Shown one piece after another: positions 14,524-25,688 of a stretch of DNA of 64,000 nucleotides. Every line of letters starts with the position of its first letter. Positions within the stretch are counted from its first letter, which is position 1. Under the pieces are notes generated by a model, which saw nothing but the letters and a program-made list of their open reading frames with translations, ran no database searches and was not told where the DNA came from. Source of the stretch: Apostichopus japonicus (Eukaryota; Echinodermata; Holothuroidea; Aspidochirotida; Stichopodidae); assembly GCF_037975245.1 (NCBI RefSeq), contig NC_092562.1, forward strand, positions 10,767,001-10,831,000, read 5' to 3'. The translations under genes were made by a program, and so were the position numbers.

Positions 14524-17500
14524 AATATATGTTTATGTATTCTATATATATATATACATGTAAATATATAGATAGATATATATTTATATATATATCATAT
14601 ATATAAACCAAACATAAGATGCAAGAAAAATGAAGCCCCAGAATTACTTAATTAGTAACGATTTCATGGTAACTTACCTCAGTTCTAAGAAGAACAACAC
14701 TATCAAAAAATAAGCTTGTGTCAAACATTTAATAGTTAATCTTGAGGAAACTCACATATATACACAGCAAACACCTTCTTTTAGTCTTTCTGTGGATTCC
14801 TTAATTGAAGGAAAGATCTCTTCCAATCACGTTACGAATAAATCTAGCGAAAGTCATGATGGGACAAGTTTCCCCTAACTTGTATCCTTCCGAATAAATG
14901 CAACCTTTGTTCTACAGGTAGGTGGTCATGAATGACAACTTGAAAGTCGGACAAGATACTTCCGAGTTCTTCTTCGGTTACATGTCAGTGTATATGATGG
15001 TAGATCCATCACTAGAAAGAACACCCCCCCCCCAAAACTTTAAAACTGGTCCGAGTACATACCGATGAAAATAAATACCTCCCTCTATTCAACATATACC
15101 ATGCTCTCTAATCTTCTTGGACTACAGAAGTTTTGTAACATTTTAGCACTGCCCCCCCACCCCACCCTCACCCCCACCCTCCACTGACCCACTTCAAGGT
15201 TAACGACACCCTACTTCTTCCTTTCAAATCTAACATTCTCTAAATGCTCACGACAACAGGGTTATCGGTGAAATGTTTCTTCCGCTGGAATATTGTCAGT
15301 TTCTAACGTTTGGGGAAGTTGTTTATGTCAGATTGCTTGATGGATCAATGAGCAACGTAATCACATGACTCGATATGCATAAATACCGTATTTAAATAGA
15401 AAAGTCAGTAATGTAATCACATGACTTCATATGCATAAATACTGTATTTATAAGGAAAGTCACAGTAACATAATCACATGACTTGATATGCATAAACACT
15501 GTATTTATGATAGGAAAGTTAGTCACGTAATCACATGACTCAATATGCAAAAACACAGTATTTATGATAGGAAAGTCAGTGACGAAATCACATGACTCGA
15601 TATGCATCAATACTGTATTTATGATAGCAAAGTCACAGTAACGTAATCACATGACTCCATATGCATCAATACTGTATTTATAAGGAAAGTCACAGTAACA
15701 TAATCATATGACTCGATATGCATAAATGATGTATTTATGGAAATTCAGTGACGTAATCACATGCTTGGATATGCATAAACACTTTATTTATGATAGGAAA
15801 GTCACAGTGACGTTATCATATGACTTCATATGCGTCAATACTGTATTTATGATAGGAAAATCACAGTGATGTAATCACATGCTTTGATATATGCATAAAC
15901 ACTTTATTTATGATAGGAAAGTCACAGTGACGTAATCATATGACTCGATATGCATAAATGATGTATTTATGATAGGAAAATCACAGTGACGTAATCACAT
16001 GCTTGGATATGCATAAACACTTTATTTATGATAGGAAAGTCACAGTGACGTTATCATATGACTTCATATGCGTCAATACTGTATTTATGATAGGAAAATC
16101 ACAGTGATGTAATCACATGCTTCGATATATATATGAATAAACACTTTATTTATGATAGGAAAGTCACAGTGACGTAATCATATGACTCGATATGCATAAA
16201 TGCTGTATTTATGATAGGAAAATCACAGTGACGTTATCACATGCATGGATATATGCATAAACACTTTATTTATGATAGGAAAGTCGCAGTGACGTAATCA
16301 CATGACCCGATATGCATAAATACTGTAATTATGAAAGGAAAGTCACAGTAACGTTATCACCATGACTTGATATGCATAAACACTGTATTTATGATAGGAA
16401 AGTCACAGTGACATAATCACCTGACTCGATATGCATAAACACTGTATTTATGATAGGAAAGTCACAGTGACATAATCACCTGACTCGATATGCATAAACA
16501 GTGTATTTATGATAGGAAAGTCACAGTGACATAATCACCTGACTCGATATGCATAAACAGTGTATTTATGATAGGAAAGTCACAGTGACATAATCACCTG
16601 ACTCGATATGCATAAACACTGTATTTGTGATAGGAAAGTCACAGTGACATAATCACCTGACTCGATATGCATAAACACTGTATTTATGATAGGAAAGTCA
16701 GTAACGTAATCACCTGACTCGATATGCATAAACACAGTATTTATGATAGGAAAGTCACAGTAACGTAATCACATGACTCGATGTGCATAAACACTGTATT
16801 TATGATAGGAAAGTCAGTAACGTAATCACCTGACTCGATATGCATAAACACAGTATTTATGATAGGAAAGTCACAGTAACGTAATCACCTGACTCGATGT
16901 GCATAAACACTGTATTTATGAAAGGATAGGTTACAGTGACGTAATCACATGACTCGATATGCATAAACACTGTATTTATGATAGGAAAGTCACAGTAACG
17001 TAATCACATGACTTGATATGCATAAACACTGTATTTATGAAAGGATAGGTTACAGTGACGTAATCACATGACTCGTAAGCATAAACACAGTATTTATGAT
17101 AGGAAAGTCACAGTGACAGAGAAGATAAAGGAAAGGACAGAGATTACACCACCTCATCCATCACCTCCAAGAACAAAACAAAAATACCATTTAATAACTG
17201 GAATAGTAAATGTGCTCATTCCTTGACAGGCTCGATGACTAATTTTACTTTTTATTTGCCGAGAGGATGTGGGGGTGGGAGGGAGAAAAGGGAGAGAGGA
17301 GCCATATAGGGGCAGATGGGATGATTGGTCAAGTGTGTTTCAAGAGCCAATGCCATGGACAGCTTGGCAAAACTAGGGAGGATGGAGGAGGAGGGCAAGC
17401 TACCCTGGATTACAAAAGCTGTAAAGTCATCCAGTTCATGCCAAGAGAAGATGAAATATTCAGCTGTCAACATGTAGGCACTGAAAAAGCAGACAAAACC

Positions 17501-20500
17501 CAGCAGCTGTAGTAAAAAGTCATCTGTGTTAGCCAGGTTTGTGATATATAATACAGTAAAAGGATGTGCATCTCTGATGAACCATTTCTAGAAAAAAAGT
17601 GCCTCAAGGAAGAAAATGAATAAAAATACAAGCGTGACGTGATGTTCAAAGAAAAAAGTACCAGAGCGACAAAAGAGTACAGAGAGATATTACGATCAAA
17701 CAAAGAGAGAATTCAGCACTTAGCAACAATGGAAAATTAATCTTTCGTCCTTAATTATTCCAAAGCATACGAAAAGGTATGATTTTCTTTCTCTTTACAT
17801 ATTCCTATTTAGAAACTCAAGTTTTGACTCCAAGTTGGTTAAACTTTACCTTTTTCAGTTATGACATCTAACTAAACACTAGTACTGTACATGTCACTGC
17901 TGGATATAGATGTAAAATGGAAAAGTCAAATCAAACAGTTCGACGCCTTTACGTTTAAGCTTTTGAACGTCTCAATTTTCATAAACTAAGACTTTATTTA
18001 AAAATTTCGATATTTATGTCACATAAAAGTACATGTTTCCTTATTGTTTTTTGTTTTGTTAAAAGAGCTGCTTCATAAAGCAGCTAATTTGAGAAAAACA
18101 AAATGGTGACACTTGTTTTTTCTTTCTTTTTTGGAGGGGGGGAGGGGGTGGGAAGAGGAGACATTTGACCAACCTTTAAATAAAATGTACATTTTGCACA
18201 CTTGTTCCAATAGAACACCAGAGTTTATCCCTGCCTGTGCCAAAAAGGGGTAGTTTCACTACTTCTGTTCTGCATACATTTTTTAATAGTATGATGGTAC
18301 GATGCATTTAAACACAAGAGACATCCTGTTTGAGAAATACTGGTATATATCAGAACTCAGAAAATGGGAAAGAAAACTACGAGGAAGCTTTCTAGAATTT
18401 CCTCCTACGCAAATCTAGGGCTATTTTGGGGGCAAGTGATAAAATAGTCAGAAACGAACTCAACCGTCGCAAGATGGTTGACAAAGTAACTTTAGCTCTT
18501 AGTTCCCATTGGAACTATTTTCCATTACTTTCTATATGTATCATTTCTAAAAGAAATGAAAAATTATTCAAGAAGATTTTCAAGTTTCGATAGCCTTGAA
18601 AGAAACACTGCATCTGACGAGGACACTTCTACGAGATGGTTCTCCAGCAATGCACATCCCTTTACTTCCCCCCCCCCCGCCCCCCACCTTCTCTTTTCAG
18701 TTTGAGAGATGGTGACCTTGCCAACGAGAGATTGCCGATGACAAAATACCTGTATGAACTCTGCTTGCAACAATTTGTTGACATAGACACTGGCAGTGTG
18801 TCCGTAGTAGAAGATAAGGGGTAAACGTAAACGATCCGGACACATGTAGAATGCATCTTCCACTATTGATAAAGAGAAAACAAAATTGACACATGCATAC
18901 ATTTGGCCTTAGAACGTTGGCCATTAATATAACTGCCGATTAGATTCTTAGCATACGGGTACTTGTAATTTACCCACAATCATGTAGCAAAAGGCTATTC
19001 AAAATGTGCCAAATTGCTGTACTAAATTTACAAAAATGTAATTGACAGTTTGTGCATGTACATGAGAACCTAACCGTTGCATCCGAGGCAAAATTCACAG
19101 CCTTCAAAATGGCTGAACGAAATTTATTCCCTGCACTTTACAGTACTGGGCAGTGAAGCTGATTTATGTTTTTCACACAGTATAAACTATTTATTAGCTG
19201 GGCCAAAAACTTTTTTTTTTCCCAAAAATAATACGTAACATGGAATAAGGCTAGACTAGGAGCATATTATGATTGGCCTTTCTAATCCCGTTGTTTGAAC
19301 TACAATTACTGTATGTAACTGTAGTAAATAGTGATTTTGACTCTACCCTGGACTAGCCAGAAAATTAAAAATTGAAGGTTATTTGAATTGCGCCTTTCAA
19401 TATTGCAAGAGAAAGGTATTGTTGTGGAATTGTTAAAGACCTTGAAGAGTGTAAAATATGTTCCTGGATTGTACCCACAAATAGCTGCTTTCAAAATAAA
19501 AAATGTACACAAACTGAATGGAATGAATGCAGACAAAGGAATCCCTTTGTGCAAATGAAGCCAATAAAGAACTCCCCACAAGTTACTGTATTCAGAAAGA
19601 GCTATGGTATTGTATGTACAATACGATGTAAAGTAAAAATTGCAGACAGCTTGTGGATTTCTTGCTACTTGTCGTGTAAAGATTTATCTACTGTAGATGA
19701 GCCTGATCAGCAAAGCAGTTGCAGATGTTATGCATAGAGTAACCTTTGACCTGAATACACAATACCATAGACAAAGGGTTAAGTTGTCTCAAGGGTTACC
19801 GAGCTTAATACTAGCAGGTCGTTTTGGATACAGAATATTTATGAAGCTATTTTATAGTGACAATGCACGGTACAACACTGGTGGACAGTCCATGTGTATT
19901 TTCTGTTGAACGTTAGTCCGTAACTTATTTTCCCAGCACCCCCCTACCCACCTGACCCCCAAGTACTTTCCTTTGAACTAAACAAATCTACAAGAATGAA
20001 AAGATCACTGAGGAGAAAAAAAATCAGCTTGTGAATGAGAATGGAGAGTGCAACATGTGTACGTATTAAAGCTGTGTGTTACATTAGGTTGTAAATTTTA
20101 CCAAAAATTAGCCAAGTCATATTTACGTATAAATATTTAATATGCAGTTTTAGTCATTTGCAAGTGCGGTGTTTACTTTTAATCCCCCCTAAAAATTATA
20201 CACACACAAAATGCAACATACAGCTTTAGCCTCAACTTCAAGTGATAAATAGTGTGCAGTATGTGTGTAAGGGTACTGTGTGTGTGTGTGTTTGAGACTT
20301 TTTACTGTTTTTGCAACATCAATGTACATTCTGTAATGATGATGTACCTGCACAAGAAAACGAAAAGCAAGAACTTAAAAAGATGAGGGTAACGCACCTT
20401 TCAGAACAGTGTACAAGCTCTCATTGAGGCTATAGGAATCTTCAAAGAAATCCAAGATGTCCCTGAAAAGAAGATTTATGTAAGAAATTAGTGATAAAAG

Positions 20501-21543
20501 GTAGAAAACCTCCGACTCTCCCATCTTAGCCATAGTACGAAACCTTTTAGTTTGATCAAGGGCATGAAAAAGGGTATGTAAACTATTTAAAGTATTTACT
20601 GGCTGGGCTGACTTGTTGAGTGGCACAGCTATAAACATATATATGTGAGAGCAATATGCAGGTTGTTTGGTATATAAATAAACTTTTTGAGTCTGATTGA
20701 TGCCAGGACTAGCATGAGCAGAGTTCTGTACATGTGTGTCTGTGTGTGCGTCTGTTTGGTCAATTTATTGTGCTACAGAAAGTCAAGGGGTCCTGTAAAT
20801 ACAGTATAGCTTTTCGATGAATGCTTAGATTCTAAGGCTACTACTGTACGGTATGCCGTTGACACTGATGTGGTTAGTTTCAATTCAATCTTCATAGAAT
20901 ATATATTTATTGTTAAAAGTGAGATTTGGGTGATGGCTTTTATTTCTCTACCTACAGGGTGGGAGGGGTGGGGTGGGGAGGGGAGGGGGACGACACATAA
21001 TGTTATACAGTATCTTTTAAATGACTCACTGTTTTATTCAAATACAAACAAAAGTGTCATTGTACAAGGGTCACATGAACATATTTAAGCTTTCTGGATT
21101 CCTTACTTAGCCATACCGTTCCTCTTTGTAAAGTGTGCAAAGTGCTTACAGGAAACTGCAACTTTCAGACAAACATATGACACATTATACATATAGATGA
21201 AAGACGTTTGGCACTTCCATAAGTTCACTCATATAACTGTTTGGACTCACCGTCCTGTATTTTCGGCGCAACTTCAATCGTTTTGCACGAACTGCAACGT
21301 GTTTTGCAAATATGGAGCCCATGGGCCTCCCCGTTTTGGTGTGTAACGAGAAGCATAAACTGCCAAATAAATTGGTATATATACTTACTGTTTGCTGCAA
21401 TTGGTCACGTCAAATGGCTTTGGCGCCCGGAACCGATACGGTCCAGTTAATATGCTGACTGGATCCAGGTCAGTCATGGAATCAGATATCTTTCTTTTCT
21501 TGTTCTCAAAAGAGAGCATCGTATTTTCTGTATTGGAATACAT
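361..21543 (-). CDS. ovoA: ovoA gene, 5-histidylcysteine sulfoxide synthase with methyltransferase domain (spliced, 3' end outside window)
   Basis: OvoA is an Fe(II) enzyme of ovothiol synthesis. It couples cysteine to histidine C5 with oxygen to give 5-histidylcysteine sulfoxide, and its C-terminal SAM domain later methylates the imidazole of 5-thiohistidine. Coding segments (minus): 21543-21389, 20462-20398, 18862-18750, 13889-13821, 13623-13483, 12630-12504, 11716-11599, 10772-10609, 9309-9186, 7350-7203, 6126-6034, 5405-5241, 3008-2843, 2570-2308, 1242-1063, 439-361. All have AG/GT borders and compatible phases, giving 723 codons plus one base without a stop. Seen: DinB-like part with the HX3HXE iron motif (H190, H194, E196), FGE-sulfatase-like part (GNVW at 456-459, GGSW at 495-498), and SAM motif I (LDVGSGCGR at 618-626). 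The start exon has an AG acceptor before it at 21562, so a 5' UTR exon probably lies further right. Only the last few dozen residues should be missing. Family assignment is firm; no RNA support is available. Confidence 0.95.
1063..1242 (-). CDS. ovoA: ovoA coding exon 15
   Basis: It encodes VVGVDLCSNFIGSAFTVRNK onward (residues 638-697). GVDLC is methyltransferase motif II with the acidic residue expected to touch the SAM ribose. Phase 0/0, donor GTGAGT. Confidence 0.92.
2308..2570 (-). CDS. ovoA: ovoA coding exon 14 (SAM motif I)
   Basis: It encodes residues 550-637. LLDVGSGCGRFSFEMA is methyltransferase motif I, the SAM-binding glycine loop; the preceding YGDATGEGNFYQS stretch is typical of OvoA. 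Acceptor CTTCCACAG, donor GTATCG. Confidence 0.93.
2843..3008 (-). CDS. ovoA: ovoA coding exon 13
   Basis: It starts GGSWISNGYQASRF, continues to the FRRHFYQHAGFRV motif that closes the FGE-sulfatase core, then a linker to the methyltransferase domain. Its acceptor (TATATAG after a T-rich tract) and its first 26 bases are the source or sister of the 59-bp array directly upstream, so the genuine acceptor is the last of about 24 near-identical ones. Confidence 0.9.
3000..4405 (-). repeat. 59-bp tandem array of ovoA exon-13 3' splice-site copies (about 24 units)
   Basis: Units of about 59 bp repeat from the real exon 13 border into the intron. Read on the minus strand, each has GGTTAATATT (branch-site-like TTAAT), a T-rich tract, TATATAG, then GGAGGTTCCTGGATT(A/T)CC. 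The last part matches the first bases of exon 13, which code for GGSWI. The copies diverge from the exon after CCAACGGTTA and then read TAA in the exon frame. Copies start near 3000, 3061, 3119, 3182, 3242, 3299 and then every 58-61 bases to 4358; the distal one is degenerate. Confidence 0.95.
5241..5405 (-). CDS. ovoA: ovoA coding exon 12
   Basis: It encodes residues 440-494 with FHDEMGNVWCWLEDH, the FGE signature GNVW (456-459), and ends in KHNMLL, which must be followed by GGSW from the next exon. Phase 0/0, donor GTATGA. Confidence 0.93.
6034..6126 (-). CDS. ovoA: ovoA coding exon 11
   Basis: A 93-bp, phase 0/0 exon for residues 409-439, ending NINLNYMTST, with a conserved NIN(L) element. 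Acceptor TTTCACAG, donor GTAAGT. Confidence 0.88.
7203..7350 (-). CDS. ovoA: ovoA coding exon 10
   Basis: It encodes EIEMPWDWPVEVNFHEAKAY and ANWLGEDYRLLTEAEHHAIR, the most recognisable FGE-sulfatase stretch of OvoA. Phase 2 in, 0 out; donor GTAATC. The intron on its 5' side holds the 42-bp tandem array. Confidence 0.95.
7622..9030. repeat. 42-bp minisatellite, about 33 copies, in ovoA intron 9
   Basis: A near-perfect 42-bp unit (core AGGTGATGATAGTTTATACT) is repeated head to tail with few substitutions (TCCC/TCCT, AGTT/AATT, CTCT/CTCA). The unit is a multiple of three, so it stays open in one plus-strand frame with 14-residue repeats, but no start context, splice logic or gene neighbour supports translation. 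High identity indicates recent expansion or homogenisation. Confidence 0.95.
9186..9309 (-). CDS. ovoA: ovoA coding exon 9 (Cys/Gly-rich insert)
   Basis: It encodes about 41 residues with a Cys/Gly cluster (GCKSGCGG) and CTPHSDGD, then joins to RLRTL in exon 10. This stretch lies between two motifs (FWV and RLRTL) that I recall as closer together in bacterial OvoA, so it looks like an animal-specific insert; that comparison is from memory. Splice sites and phases fit (1 in, 2 out). Confidence 0.85.
10609..10772 (-). CDS. ovoA: ovoA coding exon 8 (FGE-sulfatase start)
   Basis: It encodes VPQFEASKYLISNREFLEF and the Trp-rich EELWTQEGWQWKTGRE region typical of the FGE-sulfatase fold in OvoA/EgtB, ending in HPLFWVCTN. 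Acceptor TTTGCAG, donor GTGAGT. Confidence 0.93.
11599..11716 (-). CDS. ovoA: ovoA coding exon 7
   Basis: It encodes the linker from the DinB-like domain to the FGE-sulfatase domain (residues 224-262, ...KPKEFPSYGWNIDYSLLQM). Acceptor ATATCAG, donor GTAATA; phase 1 in, 2 out. Confidence 0.9.
11730..12090. repeat. Dispersed interspersed-repeat fragment with (AAT)n end
   Basis: An (AAT)n run is followed by TTTTTATATAGCACC and AGCGCTTAACATAATGATAA, then several hundred bases resembling the 3' region of common invertebrate interspersed repeats. No coding sequence is visible. The class (LINE tail or SINE) cannot be decided without a repeat library. Confidence 0.45.
12504..12630 (-). CDS. ovoA: ovoA coding exon 6 (iron-binding motif)
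   Basis: It carries WGLLMVMDHDAVHAETSSVL, in which H190-x3-H194-x-E196 is the HX3HXE facial triad that binds the catalytic iron in the OvoA/EgtB family. All three ligands are intact. Acceptor CCTCTAG, donor GTGAGA, phase 1 out. Confidence 0.93.
12757..13155 (-). mobile_element. tRNA-derived SINE in ovoA intron 5
   Basis: On the minus strand it begins at 13155 with a tRNA-like head: box A-like GTGGTCAAGTGGTTAAGG and box B GTTCGAGTCC. It continues with the conserved central block TCCTTGGGCAAGGCGCTTTA and CACCCAGGTGTATAAATGGG. That block resembles the deeply conserved central SINE domain of many animals (Nin-DC-like, from memory). Left border approximate. Confidence 0.8.
13483..13623 (-). CDS. 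ovoA: ovoA coding exon 5
   Basis: It encodes residues 135-181, with the conserved RMGGSFVWP motif and ending in PITMDSPW just before the iron-binding segment. Phase 0/0; donor GTTAGT. Confidence 0.9.
13821..13889 (-). CDS. ovoA: ovoA coding exon 4
   Basis: A 69-bp, phase 0/0 exon for residues 112-134 (ERVNNSFETLFETGV...). Acceptor CATCTTCAG, donor GTAAGT. It links the DinB-like helices to the iron-site region. Confidence 0.9.
14490..14606. repeat. (TA)n-rich tract in ovoA intron 3
   Basis: An alternating TA run followed by degenerate TATA, TAGA and TTTA sequence. Simple repeat without other signal. Confidence 0.8.
15343..17118. repeat. 59-bp minisatellite, about 30 copies, in ovoA intron 3, with higher-order structure
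   Basis: The unit contains TGACGTAATCACATGACTCG, ATATGCATAAACACTG and TATTTATGATAGGAAAGTCA. Between about 15770 and 16250, four successive variant units (GCTTGG, CTTCAT, GCTTTG and ACTCGA types) recur in the same order, an approximately 240-bp higher-order repeat. Units from 16390 to 16700 are almost identical, the youngest expansion. Confidence 0.92.
18750..18862 (-). CDS. ovoA: ovoA coding exon 3
   Basis: It encodes residues 74-111, including the typical OvoA stretch CPDRLRLPLIFYYGHTASVY. Acceptor TATCAATAG, donor GTATTT, phase 1 in, phase 0 out. The following intron carries the large 59-bp CRE/E-box-like tandem array. Confidence 0.92.
20398..20462 (-). CDS. ovoA: ovoA coding exon 2
   Basis: This 65-bp exon encodes QDILDFFEDSYSLNESLYTV and the following residues (52-73), N-terminal DinB-like helices. 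Acceptor CTTTTCAG, donor GTGCGT, phase 2 in and phase 1 out. Confidence 0.88.
21389..21543 (-). CDS. ovoA: ovoA coding exon 1 (start exon)
   Basis: It encodes residues 1-51 plus two bases, ending before GTAAGT. The exon itself extends to 21562, after a TTTGCAG acceptor, leaving 19 bases of 5' UTR. ATG at 21543 is the first in-exon ATG; an alternative is residue M9. The conserved part is the segment from LDPVSILTGPYRF onward; the first 20 residues (KKRK stretch) look poorly conserved. Confidence 0.88.
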
Positions 21544-21562
21544 CGTATTTCGTTGCTCGGGT

Positions 21563-24500
21563 CTGCAAAGAATCAACAAAAAAATATACTTTCATCCCAA
21601 AAGAAAAGATTGAACACTTTGCCCCTAGATGCATGAGAGCTGAGAGGTAAAAAGACAATCAATCTATTGTTAGAAAGTTGAACTGTCCTTCAGAAAATAC
21701 CGTAAACCAAAACTTTGTAATTAAATAATATTGCATTAATTGATTTACATTCTGTATCAACCAAATGTCAAATGAACAAATTAATGAACATTACAAAGAT
21801 ACAGACTGGTAAAAGAGATGTCGACTGAGTAAGATCACTGTTGAACGTGGTCTCCCATATATTTTCATTTTTATGCCTTCCAGAGGGTTCAACGTGTTTT
21901 TTCTGTACAATAAGGAGCCGCCAAGTATATAGAACTGATCAACGGTTTGGACTTTTTTATCACCATGCCTCTGACTAAAGGAGTAAAAAATAGGCCGAAA
22001 GATCAAAACAACACTTCCTTTTTCTCAAGGGAGTACAGTAGGTGGTCGCAACGTACTACAGCATATACAACTATACAGCCTACCTCTATTGATGGTTCCA
22101 GTGATGAGGAAGGTTCACAGTTATACACTACAGTCCTCTGTGGAATCCTCTTTGAAACGGATTGGCTGAGATATTCAACAGATACATATTTGACGAATTT
22201 TAGGGTAACACAAGAGGGAGAATCTTTAATTAAACTTTTTCATTTTCTATGCTAAAATTTTTATACATATTTGTAAACATAAAGAGGTTCCTCCCGATGA
22301 CATAACATTTTTACGTAAATTCAGGTTTGTAATTGAGGTTGAAGTGTCTATTCTGAATAAAACAGAACAAATTTGAAATGATTGAAAAATATTAACCTTT
22401 TTTCAATTGTGCGTGAGGGTACGTAAGAGATGTTAACATTATGTTCACTCACAGTTTATTATTACTGAGATGATCGGTAAAATTTTGTACTTACATATTT
22501 GTGTTCAATTTTTGTTCACAAAGCAAATGAATGAACAAATAAATGAGATGCAAAAAAAAAAAAAAAAAAATGAAAAACAAACAAACATACAGAAACAGAA
22601 AAAGAATATCAAAAAGGGGGGGGGGGATCACTTCAATGTCTGGTTGTGGGTGATGTTCTTCAAAGACAAATATGGTGCCTCTATCCTATGGGTGGAGATG
22701 GGTTGGGACCAATAGCTTGGACCCATCTAACCTACTCTACTGGGACATTAATTTATCCAGAAGATCATCGCAAAATCTGTGCAAAATATTTAGCAAGTGC
22801 TAAGATGTGTATATATGTATATGGCAGGTTTTGTACACGAAAACGGAACCAGTATAATATTTTAATATTAGAGACAAAATTCAGATATTTATGCCAATTG
22901 ATACATACAGCAATCAGCTCCTGTGCAATCTGGTACAGTATTACAGTACTGAATGGTATGTACACACAGACTGTTATCTATTTCTTTAATGAATACGGGT
23001 ATGAAATTTTATCAATGCAACAGAAATTTTTATATATTGTCAAATAACTTTGTCCTTTTGATACAGTACAGGTGTGTGTAAAATATGCCTACCATGTTCA
23101 CACTGGTGGGAGGTACAATGGGAAACTATACACTAAAAAGCACAATAGAATCACTGCCCTTGCTACTTCCAGAACTACATAGAAACTACAGAACATAGCA
23201 ATGATAGCAGGCTAGTCTATTAAAGCAGTACCGACTGTGTAATGAGAAACACTGACATGACCGTACAAATATGACACTTTGAAGTAAGGCTTGAACTAGA
23301 GATTGATAGGGTTGGGCAGAGTGGAGGAGGGTCAAGATAATTTTGTAAGGTCAAGTTAGAATTTATCTTTAATTTTCATGAAAATGATGAAAGAGCATGC
23401 ATGATTTATTTCTCGGCTTTTAAGAGTGTACTTGGTCCAAGTATTTTTTTTCAAAAGTGAGTGAGGACAAGAAGCGGAAATTATGTACGTACATTTTCAA
23501 TACTGTAACTTCATTCCGGAATATCAGTTTTTCATCGGGAGTAATTAAATGCAACTTGGAATGCTACTGTAAAGGGATGGGAATGTACCACTTGAATGAT
23601 GTGGTAAGAGAAAGTTGAAGTCTAACAGTTAGCTGCCATATTCAAATTTCCATAACAGCTCAGACAATTTTGTTTATGGAGAATGAACATATTTTACTGA
23701 TATATAAAACTAAAACCTGATCAACTTTGCTGTAACTGAGTATTAAACACTGCACATAGTGATCTACAGCATTTCCGGACGGATATTATCATCAAATTTA
23801 CTTGCTGTGTGCAGATCTCCAAGAGATTGTTACGGCTACTGGCGGAAGTGTAAAATGTTTCATGATGAAAAATGAGACAAAATGTCTTAATGTTATGACT
23901 TGTGCACATTCACCATGAAAGGTTGATGACAGCCATTATATATAAATTTGAGTAACATTTTACAGTGATAGCAACTCCCACAAAGAACATCGTGTATAAT
24001 GAGCAATTGCACAGAGTAAACGTTAAATTATTATTCAATGTCCAGCTAGTTGCAGACTATAAGCCAGTCAAATCATAGGGAAGTATTTATTTAGCTACAT
24101 GGGAGTAAATCTGTAATTTAAGCATAAATTTACTGTAGGCATAAACAGTTTTGTTTGAGTGACCGTTAGCTCAGTTGCAGTTTGCACATATCTGGAATTT
24201 TACATTTCACACTGCAGTTATATTTAAGTTGCCGTCCAAAGGCTCCGCACAAAATTACAAATCCTAAATTTACCCTTAAATGTTTTACAATAATCAGGGG
24301 TGTTTTAGTGAATCCTCTATAAAACAATGGCTAGATACATTTCTGGACTTGTATAGCAATTTGATCATTTAGCATTGCATTTTGAGATGCAAGGTATACA
24401 GGTCTCAACATCAGAAAACATTTCATATCTTGTTGCTAAGGAGTGGAAGAAGTTATCGAAGGAGTGTAAGGATGCAAACTCTTTAAATACCTTTTAACAT

Positions 24501-25680
24501 TTTATCCAAGGACATTAACTAACTTCTTATGCTCTTAATTTTGTTTCATTGATTGATCCATGTTGAATTTATGCCATTGTCAATTTGGTATAATTTTCTT
24601 TTTCTTTTTCATTGTGGTCTTATTGTTTACATCAGTATTCTATAAATTTCTATTATGATATTATTTTAAATTCTACTTGTAGTTTTTATATTTCAGAGCC
24701 TCAGGGATATTAACTTTAAGCTAACGAGTATATACCCTTTCATCTTAAATATATAAATAAATAACTCACGTTAGGCTATCATGTAACTTTTAGGTCATGT
24801 TCCTAAGGAGAAAACAGTTAGGCCTAACTAAGGACTTTGTTAATCATCATGTGTTATGGACATCTCCCCCCCCCCCTTTATTTTTATTGATATATGACGC
24901 AGAGTATCTCCCCATCTTAAATTTTCTTTTCTGTTATTGCTTTTAATTCTAGAATTCTTTTTGGGTTTGTAACTGGTGGCCTCTGGAGGATAAGCTCAAT
25001 TAAATAACTTAAATAATTTTAAATAAAGTAAATAAATTAGGCATAGCCTACCTAACTGAGACTTACGCAGGCACTTCGACTAAAATTTGAAATAACGTTA
25101 GGCATAAGGCAGGCCTGCAAATAATTCGTCACTAACAGTAAGCATAAGTCACTAGATAGTGTTAGGATCAAGAACTTGATGTAAAAAACTTAGCCTAGCC
25201 TAGGCCTAGAACTTAACTTAGGCCTAAGTCTATAGACCTAAATCCTTAGGAATAAGTTAGTCCAAGCCACAAGATTTCTTACCTAAAACACACGAAATTG
25301 ATCAGAAAGTGTATATCTTCTCATATTTCGTAGACAATTCTCTGCAAGATTCCTTTCCCAGGTAACCTAGGCTACTGTTGTTGACTTTACGGAAACATTA
25401 ACGTCCGTCTAGTGGTTAACTGCATAGGCTACTGTCCTTGGTAAATTTTCCACTGACCGAACATTCCTGGATCCAGCTAACTCAGGTCAGAACTCCCAGT
25501 TTGCAGACAGAATGCACGTAAACTGGGTAAACATAGAAATTGAACTAGGCAGGTGTCTGTCTATGGCACGTAACGACTTGGCAGGGATGTATGGCAAGCC
25601 GTTTGAGCACCACCATATACGAATATACATGTCAGAAAGGATTTAGGCCTACTCTAAAATTGTATGCAGTGTTTTCTCAG
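21563..25680. other. Region upstream of ovoA coding exon 1, no gene recognised
   Basis: AT-rich sequence without a convincing coding exon. The AG acceptor at the ovoA start exon implies that an untranslated first exon and promoter lie here or further right, but I cannot place them. It has an A-rich low-complexity stretch at 22550-22625 and a segment around 24780-25270 rich in TAGGCCTA-like words. Confidence 0.5.
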
Positions 25681-25688
25681 TGCCTTAG

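Noticed and set aside
17252-17512. Candidate extra ovoA exon or separate gene
   Set aside because: OvoA reads continuously from exon 3 to exon 4 in phase without it, and no family motif is seen.
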